Below are positions 36,208 through 45,191 of a DNA stretch of 64,000 nucleotides, piece after piece. This stretch comes from an uncultured Bacteroidota bacterium (GTDB lineage: Bacteria > Bacteroidota > Bacteroidia > Flavobacteriales > Flavobacteriaceae). Position numbers and translations under genes: made by a program. Where the stretch lies: positions 124,001-188,000 of the forward strand of contig CACNIG010000001.1 in assembly GCA_902620455.1 (NCBI GenBank). Direction: 5' to 3'. A model generated the notes under the pieces. That model was given only the letters and a program-made list of their open reading frames with translations, did no database searches and had not been told where the DNA came from. Numbering within the stretch: position 1 is the stretch's first letter; the number at the start of each line of letters is the position of its first letter.

Positions 36208-37254
36208 TTGAAAAAGAATGCAACCATAGTTTATACCATTAAAAGAAGTTTTGTAAAATCAGACATTTCAATTTTAGAGGCATTAGAGTATAATGTTTTT
36301 CAAATACAATCTAGGCCAAAAAAAACATTTATGTCTTTTATAATAAACAGGATAAAAGAAAAAATAAAATCAATTTTTTTTGTATCCAGATCGAAAATAG
36401 TAATTATTTGGTTTAATGATTATCATGCCTTTATACCAATTATTTTTTCAAAGCTTTTTTTAAAAAAATCTGTGATTATTGTTGGAGGATATGACGCTAT
36501 AGTTGATAAGGAGAATAGGCATGGGCTATTCTTTAAAAAAGGTATTAGATCAACTTTAGCAAAAATAAATTATAGCTTAGCTAATGAAATCTGGGTAGTC
36601 CATAAATCTTTGGACATAGGATGTAGTTATGCTAGGGAGAAGTTTAACATTATATCAGGAATTAGAAGTTTTCTAGTCAACAAAAAGATTGTAATCAAGG
36701 AAATTAGCACTGGATATGATACTAGATTTTGGGATTATGAAAATAATAATCAAAAAATAGGAGTATTGACAGCTGCGTATTTTTCAGATGAACGAGTTAT
36801 AAACATCAAGGGCTTAAATATTTTCAACGAATTAGCCTCTTTATTGCCAGATGTACCTTTTACAATTGTTGGAGAGTCAAAAATTCAAATAGATAATTTT
36901 ATAAACTTAAATCCTAATGTAAGTGTACTAGGAGTTCAGACAAGAACTCAAATGAAACAGCTTTATCAAAATACTAAGTTTTATTTTCAAGGCTCAAGAC
37001 TTGAAGGTCTTCCTAACGCGGTTTGTGAAGCAATGTTATGCGGATGTATTCCAATCGGTTCACGGGTTTTTGGTATTCCAGATATAATTGGCAATACAGG
37101 ATTACTTTTTGACACAGAAAAAGACTTAGTTCAGGTTAAAGATTTTATACTTTCAGGCTTAGGAGAAAAAGAGTCAAAACAGGCAAGGAAAAGAATAATA
37201 TCAAAGTTTAACATATCCAAAAGGATTGAAAAAATAAAAGAAAACATAGATTAA
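36208..37254 (+). CDS. Glycosyltransferase family 4
   Basis: A 348-aa GT-B-fold glycosyltransferase. The C-terminal domain has the GT4 hallmark LEGLPNAVCEAMLCGCIPIGSRVFGIPDIIG, with the E-x7-E-like glutamates that bind the sugar nucleotide. The N-terminal half is Lys/Ile-rich with IVIIWFNDYHAFIPIIF and IIVGGYDAIVD. Start is TTG 36208, 2 nt after the GH3 stop. It ends in TAATG overlap with the pyruvyltransferase. The acceptor is likely an envelope glycan. Confidence 0.85.
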   Translation: MKKNATIVYTIKRSFVKSDISILEALEYNVFQIQSRPKKTFMSFIINRIKEKIKSIFFVSRSKIVIIWFNDYHAFIPIIFSKLFLKKSVIIVGGYDAIVDKENRHGLFFKKGIRSTLAKINYSLANEIWVVHKSLDIGCSYAREKFNIISGIRSFLVNKKIVIKEISTGYDTRFWDYENNNQKIGVLTAAYFSDERVINIKGLNIFNELASLLPDVPFTIVGESKIQIDNFINLNPNVSVLGVQTRTQMKQLYQNTKFYFQGSRLEGLPNAVCEAMLCGCIPIGSRVFGIPDIIGNTGLLFDTEKDLVQVKDFILSGLGEKESKQARKRIISKFNISKRIEKIKENID

Positions 37255-38183
37255 TGGAAATAGGGGTTCTGGGTTTTAGTGGATCTAAAAATATTGGAGA
37301 TTATATTCAGACAAAGGCTGTAATTGATATTTTAAACACACAAAACATTAAAATTCTTGATAGAGAAAAACTAAATAATTACAAAGGAAATAGAATAAAA
37401 ACAGTAGTTAATGGATGGTTTATGGAGAGCCCAGAAAATTGGCCACCTAGTAAGAATATATATCCATTATTTATATCTTTTCATATTAATCCATCTGTCA
37501 AAGATACATTTACAAATCAAGATTCAATAAATTATTTTAAGAAGTATGAGCCTATAGGATGTCGAGATTATTACACAAGAGACCTTTTACTTGAACATGG
37601 AATAAAAGCTTATTTTTCATCATGTGTAACATTAGGAATTGAGAGAAAAAAGTATCTTAAGAAACAACCAGATGGAATAATTGTAATTGGAGCATTTGAC
37701 AGGCTTAAACCATTTTTAGATTATAAATCTTCTCTAAAATTTCTTTTGTCTTTCTTTAAATATCCATCAAGATTTTTTAATTATAAGATTAAGGTTTATA
37801 GATTTAATAAGCATTTAAAAAAACAAAAATTTAAAATCAAAAAATTTGATCAAATCACAAAAAAACCAATTGATTCTCATTCCAAAGGCATACAGCTTGC
37901 TGAAAATATGCTGCAGAAAATTGCTGAAAGTAAGATAATAATTACCTCACGAATTCATTCCGCCTTACCAGCTTTAGCTATGGGATTAAAGGTAATTTTT
38001 ATCAATGAGGGCTTAGAGCATAACAATCATAAAATGAGATTATCTGGCCTAGAAAATTATTTCAACACAGTATGTTTTAACAACTTTTTTATAATTAATT
38101 TAGACACAATTCAGAGAATGGAAAACCATACGGATTACATGGAAAAGACAATCCAAACAATTAATAATTTTAAAGTTAAATGA
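37254..38183 (+). CDS. Polysaccharide pyruvyl transferase family protein
   Basis: A 309-aa protein of the polysaccharide pyruvyl transferase (CsaB/WcaK) family: N-terminal VLGFSGSKNIGDYIQTKAV, the PIGCRDYYTRDLLLEHGIKAYFSSCVTLGI block, and the C-terminal IITSRIHSALPALAMGLKVIFINEG. Such enzymes add ketal pyruvate to sugars, or are related phosphosugar transferases. Its ATG shares a base with the GT4 stop, and its end overlaps the purD ATG (ATGA), so it is firmly in the operon. Confidence 0.83.
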   Translation: MEIGVLGFSGSKNIGDYIQTKAVIDILNTQNIKILDREKLNNYKGNRIKTVVNGWFMESPENWPPSKNIYPLFISFHINPSVKDTFTNQDSINYFKKYEPIGCRDYYTRDLLLEHGIKAYFSSCVTLGIERKKYLKKQPDGIIVIGAFDRLKPFLDYKSSLKFLLSFFKYPSRFFNYKIKVYRFNKHLKKQKFKIKKFDQITKKPIDSHSKGIQLAENMLQKIAESKIIITSRIHSALPALAMGLKVIFINEGLEHNNHKMRLSGLENYFNTVCFNNFFIINLDTIQRMENHTDYMEKTIQTINNFKVK

Positions 38184-39454
38184 ATATTCTAGTTATTGGT
38201 TCAGGTGGGCGCGAACATGCAATAATTAACAGCATATCAAAAAGTATTAAATGCTCAAAAATTTTTGCTTTACCTGGAAATGGGGGAACAGAATTATTAG
38301 CAGAAAATCTTTCAGGTGACGTAAATGATTTCGAGCTAATCAAGAAAATTAGTTTAAAATATAAAATATCATTGGTTTTTGTAGGACCCGAAGATCCAAT
38401 TGTAAACGGCATTTATGACTTCTTTAAATCTGACCCTCAACTAAAAGATATAAACATTATTGCACCAAGTAAACAAGCAGGTCTTCTTGAAGGGAGCAAA
38501 GATTTTGCTAAAGATTTTATGCAAAAGTATAATATACCTACAGCAAAACATAAAACTTTTTCGATCGAAAACATAGATGAGGCGGATAAATTTTTAGAGA
38601 GCATGAGCCCACCATATGTTCTTAAAGCAGATGGTTTAGCTGCAGGTAAAGGTGTTTTAATTATTCAAGATTTGAATGAAGCAAAAGCTGAATTAAGAAG
38701 TATGATAATAGATAAAAAATTTGGAAACTCATCTACAAAAGTTGTTATTGAGGAATTTCTCGATGGTATTGAGCTTTCATGTTTTGTTTTAACAGATGGT
38801 ATAAATTATAAAGTTCTTCCGTTTGCAAAAGACTATAAAAAAATTGGAGAAGGAGATTCAGGCCTAAACACTGGAGGGATGGGCGCCATTTCTCCTGTTC
38901 CTTTTCTTGATGATAAATTCTTATCTAAAATTAAAAGTAAAATAATTATACCAACGGTTAATGGTATAATTAAAGAGAAAATGCCATATAATGGATTTAT
39001 TTTTATAGGTTTAATAAAAGTAAAAGATGAGCCATATGTTATAGAATATAATGTAAGAATGGGAGATCCAGAGACAGAGGTTGTGTTTCCAAGACTAAAC
39101 AACGATATCCTCGAACTATTAGATTCAATGGGAACACCAAAATTTAATGATATTAAATTAAGTATTACTGAAAATCATGCTGCTACAGTCATATTAGTTT
39201 CAGGTGGTTATCCTGAGTCATATGAAAAGGGGAAAACTATAACTGGTTTAAATGATATATCTAATGAGTTAATCTTTCATGCAGGGACTATTAAAAAGGA
39301 TAATACTTTTATTACAAATGGTGGTAGAGTTTTGGCAGTAACATCTACAGCAAAAGATTTTAAGAAAGCTTTAAAGAGCTCTTATTCAAAGATTGATAAA
39401 ATAAATTTTGATAGAATGAATTATCGAAATGATATAGGTTTTGATTTACTTTAG
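38180..39454 (+). CDS. purD: Phosphoribosylamine-glycine ligase
   Basis: PurD (GARS), ATP-grasp ligase of purine synthesis, 424 aa. It begins NILVIGSGGREHAI, has the FVGPEDPIVNGIYDFF domain, YVLKADGLAAGKGVLI, KIGEGDSGLNTGGMGAISPVPF and EYNVRMGDPETEVVFPRL. It is at the end of an envelope-gene run rather than in a pur operon. It converges with a small DUF6341-like gene (9-nt overlap). Confidence 0.96.
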   Translation: MNILVIGSGGREHAIINSISKSIKCSKIFALPGNGGTELLAENLSGDVNDFELIKKISLKYKISLVFVGPEDPIVNGIYDFFKSDPQLKDINIIAPSKQAGLLEGSKDFAKDFMQKYNIPTAKHKTFSIENIDEADKFLESMSPPYVLKADGLAAGKGVLIIQDLNEAKAELRSMIIDKKFGNSSTKVVIEEFLDGIELSCFVLTDGINYKVLPFAKDYKKIGEGDSGLNTGGMGAISPVPFLDDKFLSKIKSKIIIPTVNGIIKEKMPYNGFIFIGLIKVKDEPYVIEYNVRMGDPETEVVFPRLNNDILELLDSMGTPKFNDIKLSITENHAATVILVSGGYPESYEKGKTITGLNDISNELIFHAGTIKKDNTFITNGGRVLAVTSTAKDFKKALKSSYSKIDKINFDRMNYRNDIGFDLL

Positions 39455-39679
39455 AAAAGAATGAGAAGTAATGTCTTTATTTTCTTCATCATTGTCATCA
39501 AACTCTTTTAATTTTTTTAACCAATAAGCTGCTCCGACCATCCCAATTAATATAAATGTCCAAGTGACAATGTTAGCGATATACCAATTGTCAAGCTGAA
39601 TACTTCTGAGAAGATCAAAAGGAAAGAAAAGTACTTCTTGAAAAAGCCAACCAAGAGAATAAAAAAAATCTTTAACCAT
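39446..39679 (-). CDS. DUF6341-like small membrane protein
   Basis: A 77-aa protein with a hydrophobic N-terminal part and one clear TM (YIANIVTWTFILIGMVGAAYWL, about 33-54), then an acidic tail (EFDDNDEENKD). It matches my memory of the flavobacterial family DUF6341 found between purD and a DUF6427 gene; that assignment rests on pattern and context. Function unknown. It is divergent from the DUF6427-like gene, with 36 nt between. Confidence 0.6.
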   Translation of the reverse strand: MVKDFFYSLGWLFQEVLFFPFDLLRSIQLDNWYIANIVTWTFILIGMVGAAYWLKKLKEFDDNDEENKDITSHSFLK

Positions 39680-39715
39680 AATTTAAATTATAATACAAAA
39701 TTAATACATTGAAAT

Positions 39716-40669
39716 ATGATTGCAAAAGTATTTCAAAAATTTAATTATACTTCACTAATTGTTTCATCTATTTTATTAATGGGAGTATCATATTATTACA
39801 CTACTCTTGATATAATCTGGTCTTTTTTTGAATCAAAAATTTTAAATGGGATAATAGTTTTTGGAGCCTTCATGCTGACAATCTACTCAATTGATACTGT
39901 TACAAGGCAACTAACAATTGAAAGAGCAAACAGAAATGCCTACCATCTCTTATTGTATCCATTAGTTATATTTTCTTTTCCATTAGAATCAATTGATATG
40001 AGATTTATTCTTGGCTCAGCAGCTATTTGGTCTGCCTGGAGAAATACCAGATTATTTCTTGAAACAGTAAATAATCAAGAAAAAATAAAAAGACTTTTTG
40101 ATGCTGTTCTCCTTATCACAATTTCTTCTTTACTAATTTTAGAAAACATCTTTATTCTGATAGTTCCTATTATGATTTTATTTATAGGAAATATTAATAG
40201 AGATGTTAGATACTTTATAATAATTATTGGAACCCCAATTATAATGATACCGGCAATTAATGTAATTCTAACATTTTTGAACTTAGATAGTGTATTATTT
40301 AGTTCGTATTTATTTAATACTTCAAATACATTAGAAATATCTAGGTTTTCTAATTTCGTAGTTCCATTTTCATTTTGGCCTCTTGTTATTGTTATTTTCT
40401 ACTTTTTAATATCTGTCATTTTAAAGTTAAGAAAGACTGTAGGATTCCAGAGACGATTACTTGATATTATAGGTGTTATTTTCTTTTTTTCGTTCATAAC
40501 ATTTTTTATAACGAATCAAAATATCAGCGGTTCAGAGTTTCACTATATTTCATTAATATTAGTTTACTTCATTTCTCAGATTTTTACAATAAACATTAAC
40601 AGTATTTATGTAAATCTTATCTTTATGTCTATAATTGCATCGACATTTATTTTTAAATTCATCATATGA
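39716..40669 (+). CDS. DUF6427-like polytopic membrane protein
   Basis: A 317-aa membrane protein with about nine helices. RQLTIERANRNAYHLLLYPLVIFSFP and GSAAIWSAWRNTRLFLE are loops resembling flavobacterial DUF6427. The function is unknown; the number of helices and the few charged loops suggest a transporter or polymerase-like role, which I cannot prove. Its end overlaps the DUF4254 start (ATGA). Next come a DUF4254 protein and a GT9 enzyme, so it may serve a lipopolysaccharide or glycan pathway. Confidence 0.65.
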   Translation: MIAKVFQKFNYTSLIVSSILLMGVSYYYTTLDIIWSFFESKILNGIIVFGAFMLTIYSIDTVTRQLTIERANRNAYHLLLYPLVIFSFPLESIDMRFILGSAAIWSAWRNTRLFLETVNNQEKIKRLFDAVLLITISSLLILENIFILIVPIMILFIGNINRDVRYFIIIIGTPIIMIPAINVILTFLNLDSVLFSSYLFNTSNTLEISRFSNFVVPFSFWPLVIVIFYFLISVILKLRKTVGFQRRLLDIIGVIFFFSFITFFITNQNISGSEFHYISLILVYFISQIFTININSIYVNLIFMSIIASTFIFKFII

Positions 40670-41295
40670 CAGAAATAAAAATCAGTAAAAAAGCGATCGA
40701 AATATTTGAAAAATCAGTAAATGACTACCATGTGTATGATGATATAACACGCAACCCAAATAACCCTTTTGAGAATAAAAGCTTTGAACATCTTTTGTAT
40801 GAGAAAAATTGGATAGATACGGTTCAGTGGCACTATGAAGATATTATTCGCGATCCCGACATTGATCCAAGTGAGGGAATGAAACTCAAAAGATTGATTG
40901 ACAGCTCAAATCAAAATAGAACAGAGATGGTTGAGTATATTGATTCATATTTTCTAAATCTATATTCAAATATAAATCCTCAAGAGAATGCTAAAGTAAA
41001 TACCGAGAGTCCCGCATGGGCAATTGACAGACTATCTATATTAATTTTAAAAATATATCATATGGAAGAGGAGTCAAACAGAAAAGATGTCTCACAAGAT
41101 CATAGAAATAATTGTCAAAAAAAATTAAATGTTCTAATTGAACAGAGAGAAGATCTTTCAGAATCAATAGATCAATTATTAATTGACTTGTCCACAGGCA
41201 TAAAGAAGATGAGAGTTTATAAACAGATGAAAATGTATAATGATGAATCATTAAATCCTGTCTTGTACAAAAAAGATGACTCAGCAAAAGGATAA
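40666..41295 (+). CDS. DUF4254 family protein
   Basis: A 209-aa cytosolic helical protein of family DUF4254: YHVYDDITRNPNNPFE, LYEKNWIDTVQWHYEDIIRDPDIDPSEGMKLKRLIDSSNQNRTEMVEYID and TESPAWAIDRLSILILKIYHMEEE are the characteristic segments. DUF4254 usually stands just before a GT9 glycosyltransferase gene, as here, suggesting a helper role in glycan assembly. It overlaps the DUF6427 gene by 4 nt and GT9 by 20 nt. Confidence 0.85.
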   Translation: MTEIKISKKAIEIFEKSVNDYHVYDDITRNPNNPFENKSFEHLLYEKNWIDTVQWHYEDIIRDPDIDPSEGMKLKRLIDSSNQNRTEMVEYIDSYFLNLYSNINPQENAKVNTESPAWAIDRLSILILKIYHMEEESNRKDVSQDHRNNCQKKLNVLIEQREDLSESIDQLLIDLSTGIKKMRVYKQMKMYNDESLNPVLYKKDDSAKG

Positions 41296-42343
41296 ACCTC
41301 TTTTAGTATACAGATTCTCTGCCCTTGGTGATATTGCCATGACAATACCTGTATTAAGATCTTTTTTTAAATCATACCCTAATCAAAAAATTATATTTGT
41401 TTCGAGAAATTATGCAAAACCACTTTTTGATGAATTTGATAATTTAGAATTCATTGGGGTTGAATTTAACAAGCAGTATAAAGGTATTCATGGGCTTATA
41501 AAGTTATTTAAGTTTTTAAGAAAAAAAAACATAAAATCAGTTGCAGACCTTCATAATGTTATAAGAACCAAGATCTTAAACTTTTTATTTAGGATAACAT
41601 TAAAAAAAGTTCAATTTGTAAAAAAGGGAAGAAGTGATCGTAAAAAACTTATAAGAAGAAAAAACAAAATTTTTAAACCATTAACTCCAATTCAGTATAG
41701 GTACTGCGATGTCTTCAGGAGATTAGGTTTTCCAGTGGACCTAGTAAATCATGAGTATCCTGTAAAGCCCTTTTTAGATAACGATACTGAGGAACAAAAA
41801 CTACTTTCTTCATGTCAAAACAAAAAGATTATAGGTATTGCACCTTTTGCGTCATTCCAAGGTAAAAGCTATCCACTTGATCTTATGCAAAATGTAATTG
41901 CTTACCTTCAAAAGTCTCATAGCATATATCTTTTTGGTGGTGGGGAAAATGAATTAAAGCAAATAAAAATTTGGGATAGAGCATATGAAAACGTTTTCGA
42001 TGTTTCTAAAAACTTCAACCTGGGGCAACAATTAAACATAATGAATTACATAGACCTTATGATTTCTATGGACTCTGCAAATGGACATCTCGCAGCAAAT
42101 TGTGGAGTTCCTGTTTTGACTATATGGGGAATGACTCATCCTTTTTGTGGTTTCACTCCTTTTGATCAAGCGCCAGAAAATTCAATAGTGATTGACAGGA
42201 ATCTGTACCCTGCAATCCCTACTTCAATTTTTGGGAATAATGTTCCAAAAGGTTACAGTAGTGCATTCAGGACTATAGAGCCTAAAGAAATAATTGAAAA
42301 AGCATTAAAAATTTTAGAGAATCCTAAACCTCGTCATAGCTAA
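41276..42343 (+). CDS. GT9 glycosyltransferase (heptosyltransferase-like)
   Basis: A 355-aa GT-B family 9 enzyme, LPS heptosyltransferase type. N-terminal LLVYRFSALGDIAMTIPVLRSFF is the GT9 signature. The C-terminal half has GIAPFASFQGKSYPLDL, YLFGGGENELKQI, MNYIDLMISMDSANGHLAANCGVPVLTIWGMTHPFCGFTPF. It probably adds a sugar to an LPS-like core. It overlaps DUF4254 by 20 nt and the convergent ferredoxin gene by 20 nt. Confidence 0.88.
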   Translation: MTQQKDKPLLVYRFSALGDIAMTIPVLRSFFKSYPNQKIIFVSRNYAKPLFDEFDNLEFIGVEFNKQYKGIHGLIKLFKFLRKKNIKSVADLHNVIRTKILNFLFRITLKKVQFVKKGRSDRKKLIRRKNKIFKPLTPIQYRYCDVFRRLGFPVDLVNHEYPVKPFLDNDTEEQKLLSSCQNKKIIGIAPFASFQGKSYPLDLMQNVIAYLQKSHSIYLFGGGENELKQIKIWDRAYENVFDVSKNFNLGQQLNIMNYIDLMISMDSANGHLAANCGVPVLTIWGMTHPFCGFTPFDQAPENSIVIDRNLYPAIPTSIFGNNVPKGYSSAFRTIEPKEIIEKALKILENPKPRHS

Positions 42344-42605
42344 TTTCAACCTCATCAGAAGTTATCCTAGCCTGACAAGTTAATATGTAACCATCTTCAA
42401 CCTCATCATCTGTAAGGATTTGGTTATTATCCATTTCAACAGACCCTTTATTAATTTTTGCTAAACAAGTGCTACATATACCACCTTGACATGAATAAGG
42501 AGCATCAATATCATTGTCAAGCGCAATATCTAATATAGTCTTATCATCTACTGTTTCAAGATTATATTCTATATCATCACAAATTATTTTAATCTTTTTA
42601 GACAT
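42324..42605 (-). CDS. [2Fe-2S] plant-type ferredoxin
   Basis: A 93-aa ferredoxin with cluster Cys motif PYSCQGGICSTC (C-x4-C-x2-C) and the distal Cys in GYILTCQARI. It is of the kind found as the C-terminal domain of PaaE reductases, here standalone. It carries single electrons to an unknown partner. It is divergent from the bactofilin gene and convergent with GT9. Confidence 0.9.
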   Translation of the reverse strand: MSKKIKIICDDIEYNLETVDDKTILDIALDNDIDAPYSCQGGICSTCLAKINKGSVEMDNNQILTDDEVEDGYILTCQARITSDEVEISYDEV

Positions 42606-42693
42606 CTACTTATTGATTTTCAGCGCAATATTACTAATAAATTAATTATTTTTTAAAAATAAAATTGTAGATTTATCCCCCAATTTTAAGAGT

Positions 42694-43095
42694 ATGAAGA
42701 ATTACGATTTATCAGCAAGTTGTAACACTATTGAAAAAAATAGCAGTTTCGTGGGTAATTTTAACTCAGAATCTGACTTTAGAATTGATGGCTCATTCGA
42801 GGGAAACATAGAAACTAAAGGAAAGGTTGTAATTGGAAAGAATGGAAACATAGACGGTACTATTATTTGTACTTCTGCTGACATTGAAGGTAAATTTAAA
42901 GGTACTATTCATGTCGATGATTTATTATCGATAAGATCCTCAGGTGAAGTTCATGGAGATATTGTCATGTCAAAGTTAATAGTTGAGTCAGGTGCTGTTT
43001 TCAATGCAAAGTCATCAATGAAAAATGACGCATCTAGTTCAGCACCATTAAAAAAGATTACAAATTTTAACGATACACGTGAAAAAACAGCCTAA
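42694..43095 (+). CDS. Bactofilin (polymer-forming cytoskeletal protein)
   Basis: A 133-aa bactofilin. Repeating beta-helix units FRIDGSFEGNIETKGKVVIGKNGNIDGTIICTSADIEGKFKGTIHVDDLLSIRSSGEVHGDIVMSKLIVESGAVFNA fill residues 20-105. Bactofilins form membrane-associated filaments that shape cells. In Bacteroidota this gene commonly precedes the atp operon, as here. It overlaps the atpZ-like gene by 17 nt. Confidence 0.92.
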   Translation: MKNYDLSASCNTIEKNSSFVGNFNSESDFRIDGSFEGNIETKGKVVIGKNGNIDGTIICTSADIEGKFKGTIHVDDLLSIRSSGEVHGDIVMSKLIVESGAVFNAKSSMKNDASSSAPLKKITNFNDTREKTA

Positions 43096-43282
43096 ACCTT
43101 GGCTTATTTTTTCAGGTTTATTTTTTCAGATTGCCATAGTTATGTTTGTATTAACAAGACTTGGAAATTATGCTGACTCGTATTTTCAAAAAGAATCAAA
43201 TCAGCTTACCCTAACATTATCTTTACTTGGTATAATTCTAATTATTTACCTTATAATTTCTCAGACAAAAAATTTAAAATAA
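43079..43282 (+). CDS. AtpZ/AtpI-like membrane protein
   Basis: A 67-aa protein with two TM helices (about 10-25 and 42-60) of the AtpZ/AtpI type found at the head of ATP synthase operons. It probably helps c-ring assembly or Mg/Ca transport. Start is GTG 43079, inside the bactofilin end. The next gene is atpB after 88 nt with its own -7 box. Confidence 0.75.
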   Translation: MKKQPKPWLIFSGLFFQIAIVMFVLTRLGNYADSYFQKESNQLTLTLSLLGIILIIYLIISQTKNLK

Positions 43283-43331
43283 CTTTTTAAATTTTGACAT
43301 CAAATGATTTTATAAATATGTATTTATATCT

Positions 43332-43339
43332 TACATTTG
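43332..43339 (+). promoter_or_regulatory. TACATTTG -7 box of the atp operon
   Basis: TAnnTTTG 31 nt before the atpB ATG. It allows the F0F1 genes to be transcribed apart from bactofilin-atpZ. Confidence 0.6.
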
Positions 43340-43370
43340 TCGCGCAAAACTTAATCTACTTAGTTTAAGC

Positions 43371-44441
43371 ATGATTTATACAAAAAGCAGATATTTTTTC
43401 CTTTCTTTAATAATGTTGTCTGCCTTATTTGCTGAAGCAAAAGAAGAAGAAAAAGAGCAGACTCTTCAAGAGGAAATTACGGAATATATATATCATCATG
43501 TACAAGATTCCCATGACTTTTCATTTTTTTCAACTAAGGATAAAGAAACAGGAAAGAAAAAGTATTATGGCTTTCCATTACCTGTTATATTAGTTGACGA
43601 AGGTATTAAGGTTTTCATGTCGTCAAAGTTAGATCACGGAAAAAAGGTAGTTAATGCTTCAGGTAAATATTATAAGTTATACCACGGTAAAATATATGAA
43701 ACAGATTCAGAAGGTTATATTTCATATGATGATGAAGGAAATGTAACTAATGCTAAGCCTCTTGATCTATCAATTACAAAAAGTGTTTTTTCAATTTTAT
43801 TAATATCATTATTGATGTTTTGGTTATTTACTTCATTAGCTAAATCATATAGGGATAACAATCAAATAGCATCTGGAATCGGAAGGTTTTTTGAACCTAT
43901 CGTGCTGCTTATAAGAGATGAGATTGCTATACCAAGTATAGGAGAACACCATTATAAAAAATATATGAGCTTCTTGCTAACTTTATTCTTCTTTATCTGG
44001 TTTTTAAATTTATTAGGTTTAAGCCCACTAGGAGTGAATGTTACTGGAAATATAGCAGTTACATTTGGGCTTGCTTTAATAACTTTTTTAATTACAAACT
44101 TGACAGCAAATAAAACATATTGGAAGCATATTTTTTGGATGCCAGGTGTTCCAATATGGTTAAAACCCCTTCTGGCACCAATTGAACTTTTGGGAGTATT
44201 TATAAAACCTTTCTCTTTAATGATTAGGTTATATGCAAATATTCTTGCAGGTCATATAGTACTTTATAGCTTGATAGGACTAATTTTTATTTTTAAAAAT
44301 TTAGTTGGTTCTAGCTTATCACTTGTCCTTGTGTTTTTTATTTCAATAATTGAAGTTCTAGTAGCTCTATTACAAGCTTATATCTTTACGCTTTTATCAG
44401 CTCTTTACTTTGGTTTTGCAGTTCAGGAGGACGATCATTAA
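43371..44441 (+). CDS. atpB: ATP synthase F0 subunit a
   Basis: Subunit a, 356 aa. The N-terminal about 135 residues follow a signal-like segment and form the long periplasmic extension I associate with Bacteroidota. The membrane part has the FFFIWFLNLLGLSP helix, and FSLMIRLYANILAGHIVL carries the essential Arg. The end IIEVLVALLQAYIFTLLSALYF holds the proton-channel Glu and Gln. It forms the half-channels next to the c-ring. First gene of atpBEFH-lipoprotein-AG. Confidence 0.95.
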   Translation: MIYTKSRYFFLSLIMLSALFAEAKEEEKEQTLQEEITEYIYHHVQDSHDFSFFSTKDKETGKKKYYGFPLPVILVDEGIKVFMSSKLDHGKKVVNASGKYYKLYHGKIYETDSEGYISYDDEGNVTNAKPLDLSITKSVFSILLISLLMFWLFTSLAKSYRDNNQIASGIGRFFEPIVLLIRDEIAIPSIGEHHYKKYMSFLLTLFFFIWFLNLLGLSPLGVNVTGNIAVTFGLALITFLITNLTANKTYWKHIFWMPGVPIWLKPLLAPIELLGVFIKPFSLMIRLYANILAGHIVLYSLIGLIFIFKNLVGSSLSLVLVFFISIIEVLVALLQAYIFTLLSALYFGFAVQEDDH

Positions 44442-44478
44442 CTTAAAAACAATAATTGTATAATTTAAATAAATAAAA

Positions 44479-44673
44479 ATGGAAATACCTAAAATAGTCG
44501 GAGCAGGACTTGTAATTATCGGAACAGGAATTGGTATCGGCCTTATCGGCCGCGGTGCAATGGATGCAATTGGAAGACAGCCTGACGCATCTAATAAAAT
44601 TCTTGTGGCAGCTATCGTTATAGCAGCTCTTGTTGAGGGAATTGCTTTTGCAGCTTTATTCGCAGTTAACTAA
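44479..44673 (+). CDS. atpE: ATP synthase F0 subunit c
   Basis: The c-ring subunit, 64 aa, two TM helices joined by GRGAMDAIGRQPDASN. The ion-binding Glu is in AALVEGIAFAALF. The residues after it (GIAF) lack the Ser/Thr of sodium-type c subunits, so proton coupling is likely. Confidence 0.96.
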   Translation: MEIPKIVGAGLVIIGTGIGIGLIGRGAMDAIGRQPDASNKILVAAIVIAALVEGIAFAALFAVN

Positions 44674-44685
44674 TAAAATTAGTTT

Positions 44686-45186
44686 ATGGAAAAATTAATA
44701 AGTGAATTTTCATCAGGACTTTTCTTTTGGCAGACTCTAATATTCGTTACTTTAATTTTCTTATTAAGAAAATTTGCTTGGAAGCCTATATTGGATACTA
44801 TTAATGAAAGAGAAAAATCAATAAGAGATTCTCTAAACTCTGCTAAACAGGCAAAAAAAGAGATGGAAAACCTTCAGGCAGAAAACAAAAAAATTCTGCA
44901 AGAAGCAAGAGCTGAAAGTGATGCAATGATCAGTCAAGCAAAACAATCAGGAAAGGAACTTGTTGAAAAAGCAAAATCTGATGCTCGTCTGGAAGCTGAA
45001 AATATTTTGTTACAAGCACGAAATTCAATCGAGAATGAAAAAAGATCAGCAATGAATGAAATCAAAAATCAAGTTGCAGATCTATCAATCGATATCGCTT
45101 CCAAAGTATTAGAGCAAGAGCTTGATACGAATAAAAACCATCAAGAGTATATTAACAAACTATTAAAAGAGAAAAAATTTGATTAA
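44686..45186 (+). CDS. atpF: ATP synthase F0 subunit b
   Basis: Subunit b, 166 aa: one N-terminal TM (FFWQTLIFVTLIFLL), then a long Ala/Lys/Glu-rich helix (about 40-150) that forms the peripheral stalk: FAWKPILDTINEREKSIRDSLNSA is typical. It follows atpE by 12 nt and precedes atpH by 5 nt. Confidence 0.95.
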   Translation: MEKLISEFSSGLFFWQTLIFVTLIFLLRKFAWKPILDTINEREKSIRDSLNSAKQAKKEMENLQAENKKILQEARAESDAMISQAKQSGKELVEKAKSDARLEAENILLQARNSIENEKRSAMNEIKNQVADLSIDIASKVLEQELDTNKNHQEYINKLLKEKKFD

Positions 45187-45191
45187 TAATT

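Noticed and set aside
38180-38260. Purine riboswitch before purD
   Set aside because: purD starts inside the previous gene; there is no leader to fold.
43071-43086. Third CACGTG-centred parS candidate before the atpZ-like gene
   Set aside because: Only 12 of 16 bases match the parS consensus, close to chance for AT-rich flanks.
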